From contig JADGJC010000016.1 in assembly GCA_027596075.1 (NCBI GenBank), positions 1 through 64,000 on the forward strand: 64,000 nt of DNA, read 5' to 3'. Origin of the DNA: Rhizophlyctis rosea. Lineage: Eukaryota; Chytridiomycota; Chytridiomycetes; Rhizophlyctidales; Rhizophlyctidaceae. Below the pieces are notes generated by a model. The model did no database searches and was not told the DNA's origin. It saw only the letters and a program-made list of their open reading frames with translations. Each line of letters starts with the position of its first letter. Position 1 is the first letter of the stretch. The translations under genes were made by a program, and so were the position numbers. Positions 32,236-43,057 of this stretch are shown one piece after another.

Positions 32236-35200
32236 ATGAGCTCGGACGACGAAGGAAGCGCCTATAGCTTCGGCGGCAATTCGTCGGGCTCCGACTTCGC
32301 CCCGACAGCAACATCTACGCCAGCGAAGGTGCGTGGGAAAAGTTTCTTGCCCATGGACTGCTCAGCAATTCAACTGTTTAATATTTCAGCGAAAAAATTC
32401 CACGGCCACTCCGAAGAAGGACACGCCTGCCAAGAAAACCGCTGGTCCTCCAGCAAAAAAACAAAAGCTTGATAAGGGCACTGCTGCAGCGACGGACGCA
32501 ATTGTTGCATCACCCGGGCCAAAGAAAAAGGCGGCTGGGAAAGGAACAAAGACGATCGAAGTATGTCAACGTTTCATTGGTGGGCTTGGTAATTCTTGAA
32601 AGAGCGGAAACTCAACATGGAATAGGAAACCTATCAACGTAAAACACCACTGGAGCATATCCTTCTGCGGCCGGACACCTACATTGGGTCCGTGGAAGCG
32701 GAAACGGTGGCGATGTGGGTCGTGGAAGGTGATCGAATGGTCAACAGAAATGTCAAATATGTGCCCGGACTGTACAAGATATTTGATGAGATCTTATCAA
32801 ATGCCGGTAGGATGTTCATTCGCTACGATATCATTTGCTGCTAAGTGGACACTCACCTCTTTTGCATGACAGCGGACAATAAGGTGCCAGTGCATGAACG
32901 GCTAATGCTTCCAGTTTTCATGATCCGCTCACAAGCTGAACTAGATCCGAGATCCCAGCATGGACACAATCAAAGTTGATATCGACAGAGCCAATAATTG
33001 CATATCTGTCTACAACAATGGGCGCGGTATACCCGTCGAGATTCATGCTGAGGAGAAGGTCTACGTCCCGGAGCTTATATTTGGGCATCTACTGACATCC
33101 TCGAACTACGATGATGATGAGAAAAAGGTGACGGGAGGAAGAAACGGTTATGGAGCCAAACTCTGTAACATCTTCAGTAAGGAGTTTGTGGTGGAAACTT
33201 CCAGCAGTGAGTCAGGTCACAAATTCCGTCAAGTAAGTGCAAATCTTCCGACCTGCATCAAACGCAATGATTGATGTGTTGACTATCAAGGTGTTCAACG
33301 ACAACATGAGCAAGCGGGGCTCTCCAAAGCTCATCAAAGCCGCGAAGGACGATTTCACAAAAATTACATTCAAACCTGACCTCGCGAGGTTCGGTATGGC
33401 CGAGATGGACGACGATCTGGAAGCAGTGCTGCGAAAGCGTGTGTACGACATCGCGGGTGTCGTCCGGGATGTGAAAGTGTTTTTGAACGGGGACAGAATC
33501 AAAATCAAAACGTTCAAAGACTACGTCAAGCTATACCTCGATGCCGCTTCACAAGATGGAAAGGCCCCGCCCATTGTGTACGAAAGGCCGAACGATCGCT
33601 GGGAGGTGTGCTTTGCAACAAGCGACGGACAAGCTCAGCAGGTGCGTGAGATTGGTGAAGCATTGTAAACACACAGGCTCACTCGGCATTGACAAACAGG
33701 TCAGCTTCGTCAACAGTATCTGTACAATCAAAGGGGGAACGCATGTGTCCAGCGTTGTGGATCAAATCGTCTCCGCTGCGACGGAAGCCTTGAAGAAGAA
33801 GGACAAGACACTAAATCCAAAACCGCATCAAATCAAAAACAACATCATGGTGTTTATCAACGCCTTGATTGAGAACCCAACCTTCGACTCTCAGACCAAG
33901 GAGAACATGACTTTGAAACCTAGCAAGTTTGGGTCAAAGTGTACTTTGAGCGAGGATTTCCTGAAGAAAGGTAGTAGCGCTGCGTTGGGCTGCATTGACC
34001 GTTTTCTGATAAGTTGCTCGCAGTCATGAAATCAGGACTTCTCGAAAATGTCATGGCAATGGCAAGAGCCAAGCAGGATCGAGACCTGAAGAAGACTGAC
34101 GGATCAAAGCGGACACGCATCTCGGGAATCACCAAGCTTGATGATGCGAACAATGCAGGGACGAAGCATGGTCAAGGGTGCACTCTAATCTTGACGGAAG
34201 GAGACTCAGCTAAAGCGTTGGCGATCAGCGGTTTGAGCGTCGTCGGGCGAGACAATTTTGGGGTGTTCCCGTTGCGAGGCAAACTCCTCAATGTTCGGGA
34301 CGCTTCAAAACAAGCCGTCATCAGCAACGCAGAGATCAACAACATCAAACAAATAATGGGGTTGAAAAGCGGTCAGGAATATAATACCACGGACAGTCTA
34401 CGCTATGGGCATATTATGATCATGACAGATCAGGTACGTGGATGAGTTTTTGATGCACCACAAATTGAAATTGAAAGCAACTATTATGCAGGATCATGAC
34501 GGGTCCCATATCAAGGGCCTTCTCATCAATCTGTTTGATGCGTTCTGGCCCAGCTTACTTCAACGGCCTGGCTTTCTGTTACAGTTCATTACCCCTATCG
34601 TCAAGGTAGGTGCCAAGTAGAGTTCGGCTTTTGAGACAGCGCTAACACCCGCTTTCAGGTCAGCAAGGGGGATCGCGAGGTCAATTTTTACACAATTCCT
34701 GAATACGAGAGTTGGAAAGAAGCTCACAACGACGGAAAAAGGTGGAATATTAAATACTACAAGGTCCGTAACCTTCCCGAATGGTTTGGCTGGACTGTCA
34801 GTGAAACAAGACTCGTACAACATAGGGTTTGGGAACAAGCACGGCGGCAGACGCAAAGAAGTATTTCTCACGAATGGACGACCATCTCAAACCATTCAAA
34901 ACAGTGAGCGACGAAGATCGTCAAAGGATCGATCTCGCTTTCAACAAAAAGAAATCAGACGAACGGAAAGAGTGGCTCAAGGGCTTTACGGTATGCGGCG
35001 AGGTTGACTGATATCCGCGTTGATCGCAGCTAATGAAGAAGATAGCAAGGGACTTTCATTGATAATTCCGTGGAAGAAATCCCCATTTCTGACTTCGTCG
35101 ACAAAGAGCTCATTCTGTTTTCGATGGCAGACAATGTGAGGTCCATACCATCAATCGTGGACGGTCTCAAACCTGGGCAGCGGAAAATTTTGTTCTCGTG

Positions 35201-38049
35201 CTTCAAACGGAATCTGACAAAGCAAGAGATCAAGGTGAGAGACAATAGTCGATGATCGTCCGCAGCATGTCTAAAGCGATTATTCAGGTTGCGCAATTGG
35301 CAGGCTATGTATCCGAGCATTCTGCATACCATCATGGCGAAGCGTCCTTATGCGCGACCATCGTGGGATTGGCACAGGATTTCGTGGGGAGCAATAACTT
35401 GAACCTTCTGGAGCCGAGGGGTCAGTTCGGTACTCGACTTCAAGTAAGATTTACTTGCGTTGCTTTATGAGTCCCTTCCCTGATCCTGACCGAAATCACC
35501 AGGGTGGTAAAGATTCTGCTCATGCACGTTACATTTTCACGCGCTTGTCGCCTGTCGCAAGAATGCTGTTTCACCCAAGCGATGACAAACTTTTGGCTTA
35601 CCAAAATGAGGAGAACATGATGATTGAGCCTGAATGGTGGGATATGCGACAGAGGTTCTTCTGTTGGAGCTGTTCACTAAGATCTCTCAAGGTACATCCC
35701 GATACTTCCCTTGGTGCTGGTCAACGGAGCTGAAGGTATCGGGACCGGATGGGCTACCAACATTCCCAACTACAATCCACGAGACATCGTCGCAAACCTC
35801 CGGAGACTGATGGATGGAGAGGACCTTATCGAGATGCACCCTTGGTGGCGCAAATTCAAGGTATGTTATCTTGTGCTGACTGGTCTGGAACAGGAAACGT
35901 GGTGGATCATTTGACACTTCCATTCCATCAGGGAACCGTCGAGACCAATGGTGACAAGTGCAAAATCTCGGGCACCATCCGGAAATTGGACAACACAACT
36001 CTCGAAATCACCGAATTGCCCATCCAGTCTTGGACTCAACCTTACAAAGAGTTCTTGGAAGGGATGATGAAGAGTGACGAGGGTACTCCGTTTATCAAGG
36101 ACTACAAGGAATACCATACCGATACAGCAGTTCATTTCGTCGTATCGTTGACGGAGGAAAACATGGCGAAAGCGGAGGCGGAAGGGTTCGACAAAAGATT
36201 CAAGATGTCCACTACGAAGCATACTTCGAATATGGTGCTGTTTGATGCTGAAGGAAAGTTGAAGAAGTACGAATCTGTGCGCGAGATTCTGGAAGAGTTT
36301 TACGGGCTCCGATTGGATCACTACGCTAAACGCAAGGTAGCATTCTTCGGTTGGGTATGCAAGACATCGGTTACTGATAGCTCGATGTTAGGAATGGTTG
36401 ATTGGGGAGCTCACGCGCGAATGGACCAAGCTGGACAACCAAGTTCGCTTCATCCAAGAAGTCATTGCCGGCACCCTGGTCGTGCAAAACCGAAAGCGTG
36501 CGGACATCGTTCAAGACCTGGCAGCCAGGAAGTACAGTCCGATCGAGAAGACGAAGGACGGAGATGCGCCTGATGCTGCGCAAGAGGGTGATGAGAACGA
36601 GACAACGAGGAATGGGTATGACTATCTGCTATCTATGCCCATATGGAACTTGACCAAAGAGAAGGTACAAACCCACGCTGCTCTATAAGATCGAAAAGCA
36701 TGTGACTGACTCGTAAGGGCAGGTTGACAAACTGAAAGAAGACCGGGACAAGAAGTTGGCTGAACTTGAGGTCTTGAAAAATACTCCGCCAAAGAATTTG
36801 TGGCGAGAGGATTTGGATAAGTTCATGGCGGAGTGGGATGTGAGTCCTCACGATCCGTTGCTGATTAGCCACCCATGTTAACAACATCTTTCAGCGTATC
36901 GAGGCGGAAGGTGAAGCGGCTCTGAAGGCGGCGGCCACCACTAAGGGCAGGAAAGGGGCAAAAGTGAATGTGACTGCCGCCCGCTTGAAGAGCAGACAAA
37001 AGAAGAAGGCTCAACAAATTGAAGAGTGGGACTCAGATGTTGGGGGGGATGCCGACGATGGAGACTATACTGAGAAGAGAGGTAGCAGTTGCCTTCAGTT
37101 CTTGCATTGGAATCAACTGTGCTCATGACTGACATCCAAATCAGCAACCAACGCCACCTTATCTGCACCGAGGAAAGCACCCCCAAGGCGGAAGCCGGCT
37201 CCTGTCAGCACAACCCCATCGCCAACTGACAAGATGGATGTGGACGACTTTTTCGATATCAGCTTCGGTACAAAGGGGAACAGTTCCACTACGAAGGCGA
37301 CAGTTGATCTCGATGCTGTAAAGCCCGAGGACTCTGTCACCGAAGGCATCAAGCCGCCTCGTGCGAGTACCCAGGCGGAACCTGAAAAGATGCAGAAGAA
37401 AATCACCGATTTGTTCCGACCCAATGCGACATCATCCCATGCTACTCCATTGGAAGTGCCGACTGTGAAGGGCGGTAGTCAGAGCGTCGCAAAATCTGGT
37501 AAGCTCGTTGCAAATACGGAAGTGTATCGTCTGTAAGTTGGTATTCATGCAGTGGATGCCACTCTTGCAGAAGCGCTTCCCAAACCTGCCAAGAAGGCAA
37601 AGGCCATGAAGAAACCATCCGCCACAGCAGCACAGGTAGAGACGAAACCAAAGAAGGAAACGGTCCAATCGGACCACGAAGACAGGGATGACGACCCGTT
37701 TGCCTTCCCGATGGATGCCAAAAAGTTGCTAAGTCCAAAGCAACCCGGAGGGCAGCCTGCTGGTCAAAGTAAACAACCAGTGCAGACGAAGAATCCGGCC
37801 AAGCGCAAAGCGCGGGTGATAGAAGACGAGAGTGATTTTGAGAATGATTTGCCGGTCAGTCCGCCGAAGAAGAGGAAGGTTTCTGTGGACGTCGAGCTGG
37901 CAATGGATGATGGATCACCTGTTCGGCGGTCGTCGCGTAGTGTGGGCAGACCGAGAAAGGCAGCTGTGATCCTGGATTCTGAGGATGAAGGGGAGGAATG
38001 GGTGGAGGATGGTCAGGATGATGAGGGGTCGTCCTATGATGGAGAGTAG
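32236..38049 (+). CDS. TOP2: DNA topoisomerase II
   Basis: Type IIA topoisomerase that passes one duplex through another to unlink chromosomes. Start at 32236 ([14 protein letters not shown]); exon 1 ends at 32328. After a basic linker come [16 protein letters not shown] and the GHKL ATPase motifs [11 protein letters not shown] and [14 protein letters not shown]. The TOPRIM part has [16 protein letters not shown] and the DxD metal site in [15 protein letters not shown]. The catalytic tyrosine is in [17 protein letters not shown] long tower/gate region follows, then a charged C-terminal domain with KKRKVS-type nuclear localisation and acidic ends ([11 protein letters not shown]). Over a dozen short introns interrupt it. 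Size and domain order are normal for fungal Top2. Confidence 0.97.
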
Positions 38050-38264
38050 GACGAAGATTCATTATTTTGCATCTTTTGCGTATCTTAAATACTGTAGATA
38101 TGCTTTGTCTCTTCGCGGGGCCTCTGATAGCATAGAGTGTCAGTAGGAAGAAGCTTGTAGCATAGCACAGCACAGAGTTGTAGCAACAGAGTTGATCATG
38201 GAAGAAGCACATCAGGGAACGCCATCTGTCACTTCGCGAGAGACATCCAGTACCTGGGCATCTA

Positions 38265-38738
38265 TTAGACCGATGGCAGTGAGGAGGTACTAGTTCTTTT
38301 CTTCACCTCTTCAGCCATTCCCTCCAGATAATTCTGAATACCCGTTTCAGCTATCTCTTTCCACCCACCAAGTCCTATCTCATAATTGACAAAACAATCC
38401 GTAGTGCAAGGTCCAATCACTTGAATGGATCTAGACTCCTTCGATTCCATCTTCCATTTTGATTTCTGCGCTATGGGCCACCCGACAGCACTGAAAAGTC
38501 CTTCAATTGTGGTGCCTATCACGGCACGTTCTTTGTCGGAGAGGTGTTGGCTGTTGGGCATGTATTCGTGGACGGGGACGGAGATGGAGTATTTGTCGTT
38601 GTTGGTGCGGAGGCTCCAGTTTTTGATGTCTTGGAGTTGGGAGACGATTCGTTTTGTGATGTATACGGCGAGGTTGTGGAGGAGGTCGGAGCGCTCTTGG
38701 CTGAGGTCGCGGGGGGTGGGGATTGTGACTTTGTTCAT
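38265..38738 (-). CDS. Orphan protein A, paralogue of the next gene upstream
   Basis: Single-exon 157-aa protein, start MNKVTIPTPRDLSQERSD. I do not recognise the family. It has no signal peptide, membrane span or Cys cluster. Its core aligns with the gene at 39379-39839: P-x-P...ER..LL.N, then NDKYSISVPV against GDKYTVRISR, LSDKERAVIGTTIEGLFSAVGW against LEAEERVAVGETLQKVFAKAGW, KSKW against DVKW, and a GP-x-T motif. The pair is therefore a tandem duplication on the same strand. The shared KY-[ST]-[IV] and ER-x-x-[IV]-G-x-T-[IL] pattern suggests one compact alpha/beta domain. It converges with TOP2. Confidence 0.65.
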   Translation of the reverse strand: MNKVTIPTPRDLSQERSDLLHNLAVYITKRIVSQLQDIKNWSLRTNNDKYSISVPVHEYMPNSQHLSDKERAVIGTTIEGLFSAVGWPIAQKSKWKMESKESRSIQVIGPCTTDCFVNYEIGLGGWKEIAETGIQNYLEGMAEEVKKRTSTSSLPSV

Positions 38739-39378
38739 GGATATTAAGGGGTTGGTACTGATGGTTGCTGACTTTGCTTGAATGAATTAGGCTGTTGCGG
38801 TGGGTTGTTAGCGTAGACGCGGGAGAAATGTGCTCCACCCAATCAAGATCAATACCGCGCACGCTGCCTGCAATGTTCCGTGCCGCTGTGATGCTAGTTC
38901 AAGCGTTTTGAATGTGAGCAAAATTTGGGAAGGACCGGAATTTGTGAACCTTGTGGAGCACATGGTGAAAGTTTATCAACTCTGCGAACTCTGCGACATA
39001 CGTCAAGGGTCACGAGGATGCCAATCAGTCGTCGACCTTTCAAAGGTTGTAAATAAACAAGATTGACATGTGCCGCTGTGTGGCGACAACGCACAGATGA
39101 AAAGAAAAGCATTGCAAGTGTTGGACGCTTGCAAGACCTGCAGACATGCAGGCAATAGTGTGATGAACTTCGAGACACTCAGAACCCATTGGCATCAAGA
39201 GATAAAGACAAGAAACAGCGATTGTCGCAACTGCTAATGGCTGCTGATAATATTGGGAACTGCGAATATATACAAAGACAAGGACTGCTTCACGCTATGC
39301 CGCTCCCCGCTGACTTCTTCCCGATCTTTTCAAGCACTCGTTCCATTTAACATTGCCAGTTACCAATCATCGTTCCAT
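38739..39378. other. Intergenic between the two orphan paralogues
   Basis: 640 bp. The phrase gtgccgctgtg occurs twice, near 38880 and 39069. The right end contains a short tandem duplication (39339-39405). No gene supported. Confidence 0.45.
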
Positions 39379-39405
39379 TTAAAATTGCCCGTTACCACCC
39401 ATCAT
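39339..39405. repeat. Imperfect tandem duplication of about 32-35 bp over the stop codon of orphan B
   Basis: Copy 1 (39339-39370) and copy 2 (39371-39405) both begin cgttccattta and end atcat, differing by a few substitutions and three extra bases. Copy 2 holds the last residues and stop of orphan B (GGNGQF-stop on the minus strand). Copy 1 would encode a similar tail (IGNWQC-stop). Confidence 0.8.
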
Positions 39406-39839
39406 CGCCAATGCCGTCTGCATCTCCTCCGTGTAGACCCTCACCGATTCCAGCGGCTTATCGACACCCCGCACAAATACCAATTCGCAATCGACACATG
39501 TAGCAGCAGAACCAAAGGTGGTAGGACCAGAGTACCACTTCACATCCTCGACCTCCCAGCCCGCTTTCGCGAACACCTTCTGCAATGTCTCCCCAACTGC
39601 GACCCTTTCCTCAGCTTCTAAGCCGCTGAGATTTACTTTATCGCGGCTGATGCGGACGGTATATTTGTCCCCGGTGGTCCAGCCCCGGAGTTGTTTGTTG
39701 GTGAGTTCGATCGTGTGGAGGGTCATGTTTTGAAGGAACTTTGCGCGCTCGGCGCCGATTTGGTTGGGGTGAGGATGGAGACGGTAAAGAATTTGGGTGG
39801 TTCTATTGGGAACCGGCCACTCAGTATATCGGAGCGCAT
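39379..39839 (-). pseudogene. Orphan protein B, tandem paralogue of A with an apparent frameshift
   Basis: The minus-strand frame 39379..39726 (MTLHTIELTNKQLRGW and on) aligns with the middle and end of orphan A. In the same frame upstream, IGAERAKFLQN matches A's LSQERSDLLHN. The true N-terminus seems to be in another frame: ATG at 39839 gives MRSDILSGRFPIEPPKFF then TVSILTP, which matches A's KVTIPTP. The two frames meet at the run of four G at 39766-39769, where one more base would join them. Either the gene is a recent pseudogene, the run is an assembly error, or translation begins internally. No known family. Confidence 0.6.
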
Positions 39840-40515
39840 TCTTGGTATGTTCTTTTCTTACCTGTCACGACAGTCATTCTGATGCTCGGAATATAATGAA
39901 TGTTGATTGGCGGAAGGACTTTGAGAAATGGATGCGTGAATTCGATGTCTAGGTTTGAGCAGGTACCGCAGTTGTACTCTGTGCCTTAGGAACGAGGTTG
40001 ACCTCTGTCAGCTGGAGTTGGGTGTCGGCATTTATAGTTTGCTCATCCGGCAATGTGTCTCTGTGACCTTTGGGCAAGCGTCTCCTGCTTGTCTGATACT
40101 CGGCTTGAACCTTGGTTCCTCGTGTTGTGTGTGGGATGGGATTCAAACATGTTTCAATCGGTCAGTTCATTCGGAGGCGTTGCGCTCGGCACATGCAAGT
40201 GCTAGTGCTTAGTTTTAAAACATGGAGCTCTGTGATATTTGGCAACGTCATCCCTGGTTTCACCCGAGCTCTTCCCATACCGGATGGGGATGGAATGGGC
40301 CCTAAGACGCGTCCCTGTCCCCATCTTGTTGCAGGCAGTGACTTCGAGTCACCATATTCATGCCTTCAAAATAGATGAAACACATCCTGTCTTGAAACAG
40401 ATCTCGTCTATTTGCACGTGGCCCAGCAAAACTAAGTATCTACCATACAGATAAGCTATATAAAATCAAAGAACATACCCAAGTTCATACTCCGCATGAC
40501 CACTTCAATCAACCA
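39840..40515. other. Intergenic between orphan B and F-box gene
   Basis: 676 bp with no recognisable coding sequence, RNA gene or repeat. Confidence 0.5.
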
Positions 40516-41799
40516 TTATTCCCCAACATCATCAACCGTCTTCCAATAAATCCTTTCCTTCCCCGCCCCACCACTCCTCCTCCCGCCACCATCAGCCTCG
40601 TACTCCCTAACCACCACAAAATACCCATCAACATCCGAAATATCCTCCTTTCCATCCCTCCCAACATCGGGCGGAACCAGCCGCCTCCTAGTCTTCGTCA
40701 CCGGATCCAACACCCAACAATCACCTGCAACATCCGTCCCATAACCCAAACTGCAGTCACTAGTCATCTGGAAGGATGTCCATCCTGGTCGATGGGGCGT
40801 TGGGATTGTGTAGAGAAGTTTCAGATCTTTAAGGTTGTAGACTGAGACTACATCTTTTGTTTGATCGTCTTCAACGAAGAGACAGAAGCGGGAGAGGTAG
40901 AGGGATATGTTTTGATTTTGGGAGGTGGGGACGTCAGGGGTGGATTGTGGAGGTAGTGGTAGGGAAGCGATGGGGGTTTGATCTGATAGGCGGAGGAGGT
41001 GGACAGTTCTGGGTGTGTAGGTGATGTAGGCAACCATGGTCTCATTTAAAGAGAAAGATGTTGCATTGGAAATTGCAAAGTCGATGTTGTGCTTGTGAGT
41101 AGGGCGGAGGGACTTGACAGATCCGGCATTGTAGTCAAGGCAGATGGGACCACAGAGTAGGCGGAGGTTGATGCCTGGGTAGGAGTGTACGGTGTCACCC
41201 GTGTCCGGATTTTGAATATGTGTGATTGACCTTTTCCCAAATCTCTCAATAGTGGCGATGGAGCGGGGTCGGGTATAGCAAACTTGGTGAGCTAGGTGTG
41301 TTACAGGTGCTTTGCAGGGTACGCCGGGACTGAAGGTGTTGTGGAGGCGGGACGGACCGGCAAACTCACGCCACTGACGAAGAAGAACGCGACCGTCGGT
41401 GAAGTCGATGTAATCATATGATAAGCGGGACCTATCCGGACCACGTTTGAGGGGTAGAACTCCAGTCAAGCCACGTAGTATGCCGGGTTCTGAGTGAGCA
41501 AGTTCCGGCGGAATTTGCTCCACGGGGAGGTCACTGTCTGTGGGTACCCACGGCCTCGTCCAAGCAAGGTAGCGTAAGACAATATCTCTCCAGTTCTCTG
41601 ATCCATAAAGAACTGGAAGGCAGCCAGGAGGGAAGAAGGGTATAATCTTGGGTTTCCAAATTTGGGCCGTTGCTTCTTTGCGGCTGATGGCGGACCATTT
41701 CTGGCAGACCGTCTCCAGGCGCAACGTTGCTTTTATGGTAAGACGGCTGAGGACAAGGGCGACGACATCCAACGGTACTTTCCCTATGTCGTCCCCCAT
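40516..41799 (-). CDS. F-box protein
   Basis: Single-exon 427-aa protein. The N-terminus is a good F-box: VPLDVVALVLSRLTIKATLRL, then CQKWSAISRKEA. F-boxes bind Skp1 in SCF ubiquitin ligases. The rest has several beta-strand-like segments (FSLNETMVAYITYTPRTVHLLRLSD, VVSVYNLKDLKLLYTIPT, SLGYGTDVAGDCWVLDPVTKT) spaced like the blades of a degenerate beta-propeller. There is no clear WD or Kelch consensus. Substrate unknown. The start Met at 41799 is directly before the F-box, as usual. Local codon usage looks like that of its neighbours. Confidence 0.8.
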   Translation of the reverse strand: MGDDIGKVPLDVVALVLSRLTIKATLRLETVCQKWSAISRKEATAQIWKPKIIPFFPPGCLPVLYGSENWRDIVLRYLAWTRPWVPTDSDLPVEQIPPELAHSEPGILRGLTGVLPLKRGPDRSRLSYDYIDFTDGRVLLRQWREFAGPSRLHNTFSPGVPCKAPVTHLAHQVCYTRPRSIATIERFGKRSITHIQNPDTGDTVHSYPGINLRLLCGPICLDYNAGSVKSLRPTHKHNIDFAISNATSFSLNETMVAYITYTPRTVHLLRLSDQTPIASLPLPPQSTPDVPTSQNQNISLYLSRFCLFVEDDQTKDVVSVYNLKDLKLLYTIPTPHRPGWTSFQMTSDCSLGYGTDVAGDCWVLDPVTKTRRRLVPPDVGRDGKEDISDVDGYFVVVREYEADGGGRRSGGAGKERIYWKTVDDVGE

Positions 41800-43057
41800 A
41801 TGGTCGTTGACAGTGGATATTGGGTCCTATGTGGAGTTTGCAGCTATCCTGCTCTGGAGCGGACTCTGTAATGACCCCGTCCTTTTGTAAAAGGAGGGTA
41901 GGGAGGTGAGAAGGATGCATTGGATTATTTGATTACAATTAGTGTGGCGTCATACCACGCGTAAATTTGCTCTGATCGGCCGATTGATCGCACTATGAAA
42001 GTGAAACGTGAGCATTTTGACCGATGATGTTTTTGTTGAAATTTTATTGCAACCATCATCGGTCTCATCTCAGACATCGTACGATTCTTCAGGTTCAAAG
42101 TGGTTTAAATGTTTATCAGCTTTGCACTTCATAGCGCGACAATCCAAGATGATAGGCATTTTCACACCGAACATTACCGGAATGGCCGCACTAGGGGATA
42201 CCGCATGATTACCACTTTTATCGTAGATTGATACAGGATGCAGTTTGAGTGCACTGGCTCAGACCACAGGAACATGTCAGCATGCGAGCGTTCGCACCTC
42301 TGATAGATCTTACTTTTTGCGTTCTTGTCTATTACATTTGAATTGGGATCAGATACGAGTGCCTGATAATGTAGTATGTTTGCTGCTCACCAATGCCCGG
42401 TTTGGGGAAGTAGCAGTACACAGATTTGAAGCTTAGGGACAACCGTGGATTGTCCAATTCGTTGGCGTGGAATGTTGGTTCATCGGTGACTGCAGATACA
42501 AGAGGTCCACATTTTCATACGAGGCCCACTGACGCCAGACGTCAAAGGACCCTTTCTGTCTCACCCCAACCTTCCCGACTCCCCACTTGTCCCTGGCTGG
42601 TGTGCTGTGCCACAAGCTGGACCCTTGCGTTCTGCCTGAACAACGCCAAATTCGAATCCCCCAGCCAGAACGTGGGCGTATGGGCGCAGCACTTTGACTT
42701 CCTTGAACAGAGCGTGTTTACCCAAATCCATGGGTCCATTTGGATTGTGTGTGTGTGTTGCAACTTGTTTATTACGTGGGAAGAAATACCGGTGGACGAA
42801 ACATACACTTGTCACTGTGGGGATATCTACTTGCAACACTGGCTTACATCTTCCCACGCTTTTAACTTTTTCCCTGCCACACTTAAACGTCTATTTCAGG
42901 TAGGAGTTCTGCTCATCGCGGTTGTGTTTTCACTTTAGACGGCTAAATTAACTCCTCACACTTTGACAGCAAGAACCCGCTTTACACGATCCCGGCATCG
43001 GTAGTGAGGCTGGTCAGAGATAAACATTCTTGGTCTATACCTTGCTTTTAGTGCAAG
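41800..43057. other. 1.26 kb intergenic, F-box gene to SulP transporter
   Basis: Divergent promoters of the two genes lie here. Nothing else can be supported. A tRNA-length interval with matching ends at 42593-42668 was examined and rejected. A short F-box-like stretch near 42010 is too weak to call. Confidence 0.5.

Noticed and set aside
42008..42208. Short plus-strand frame starting MSILTDDVFVEILLQ, F-box-like
   Set aside because: Only about 15 residues resemble an F-box, the rest has no domain and no splice partner was found; could be a fossil but not supportable.
42593..42668. 76-nt interval with perfectly matching 8-bp ends (ctggctgg / ccagccag) and an internal ttcgaatcc, like a tRNA
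   Set aside because: The T-stem does not pair, there is no proper A box or anticodon arm on either strand, so the match at the ends is probably chance.
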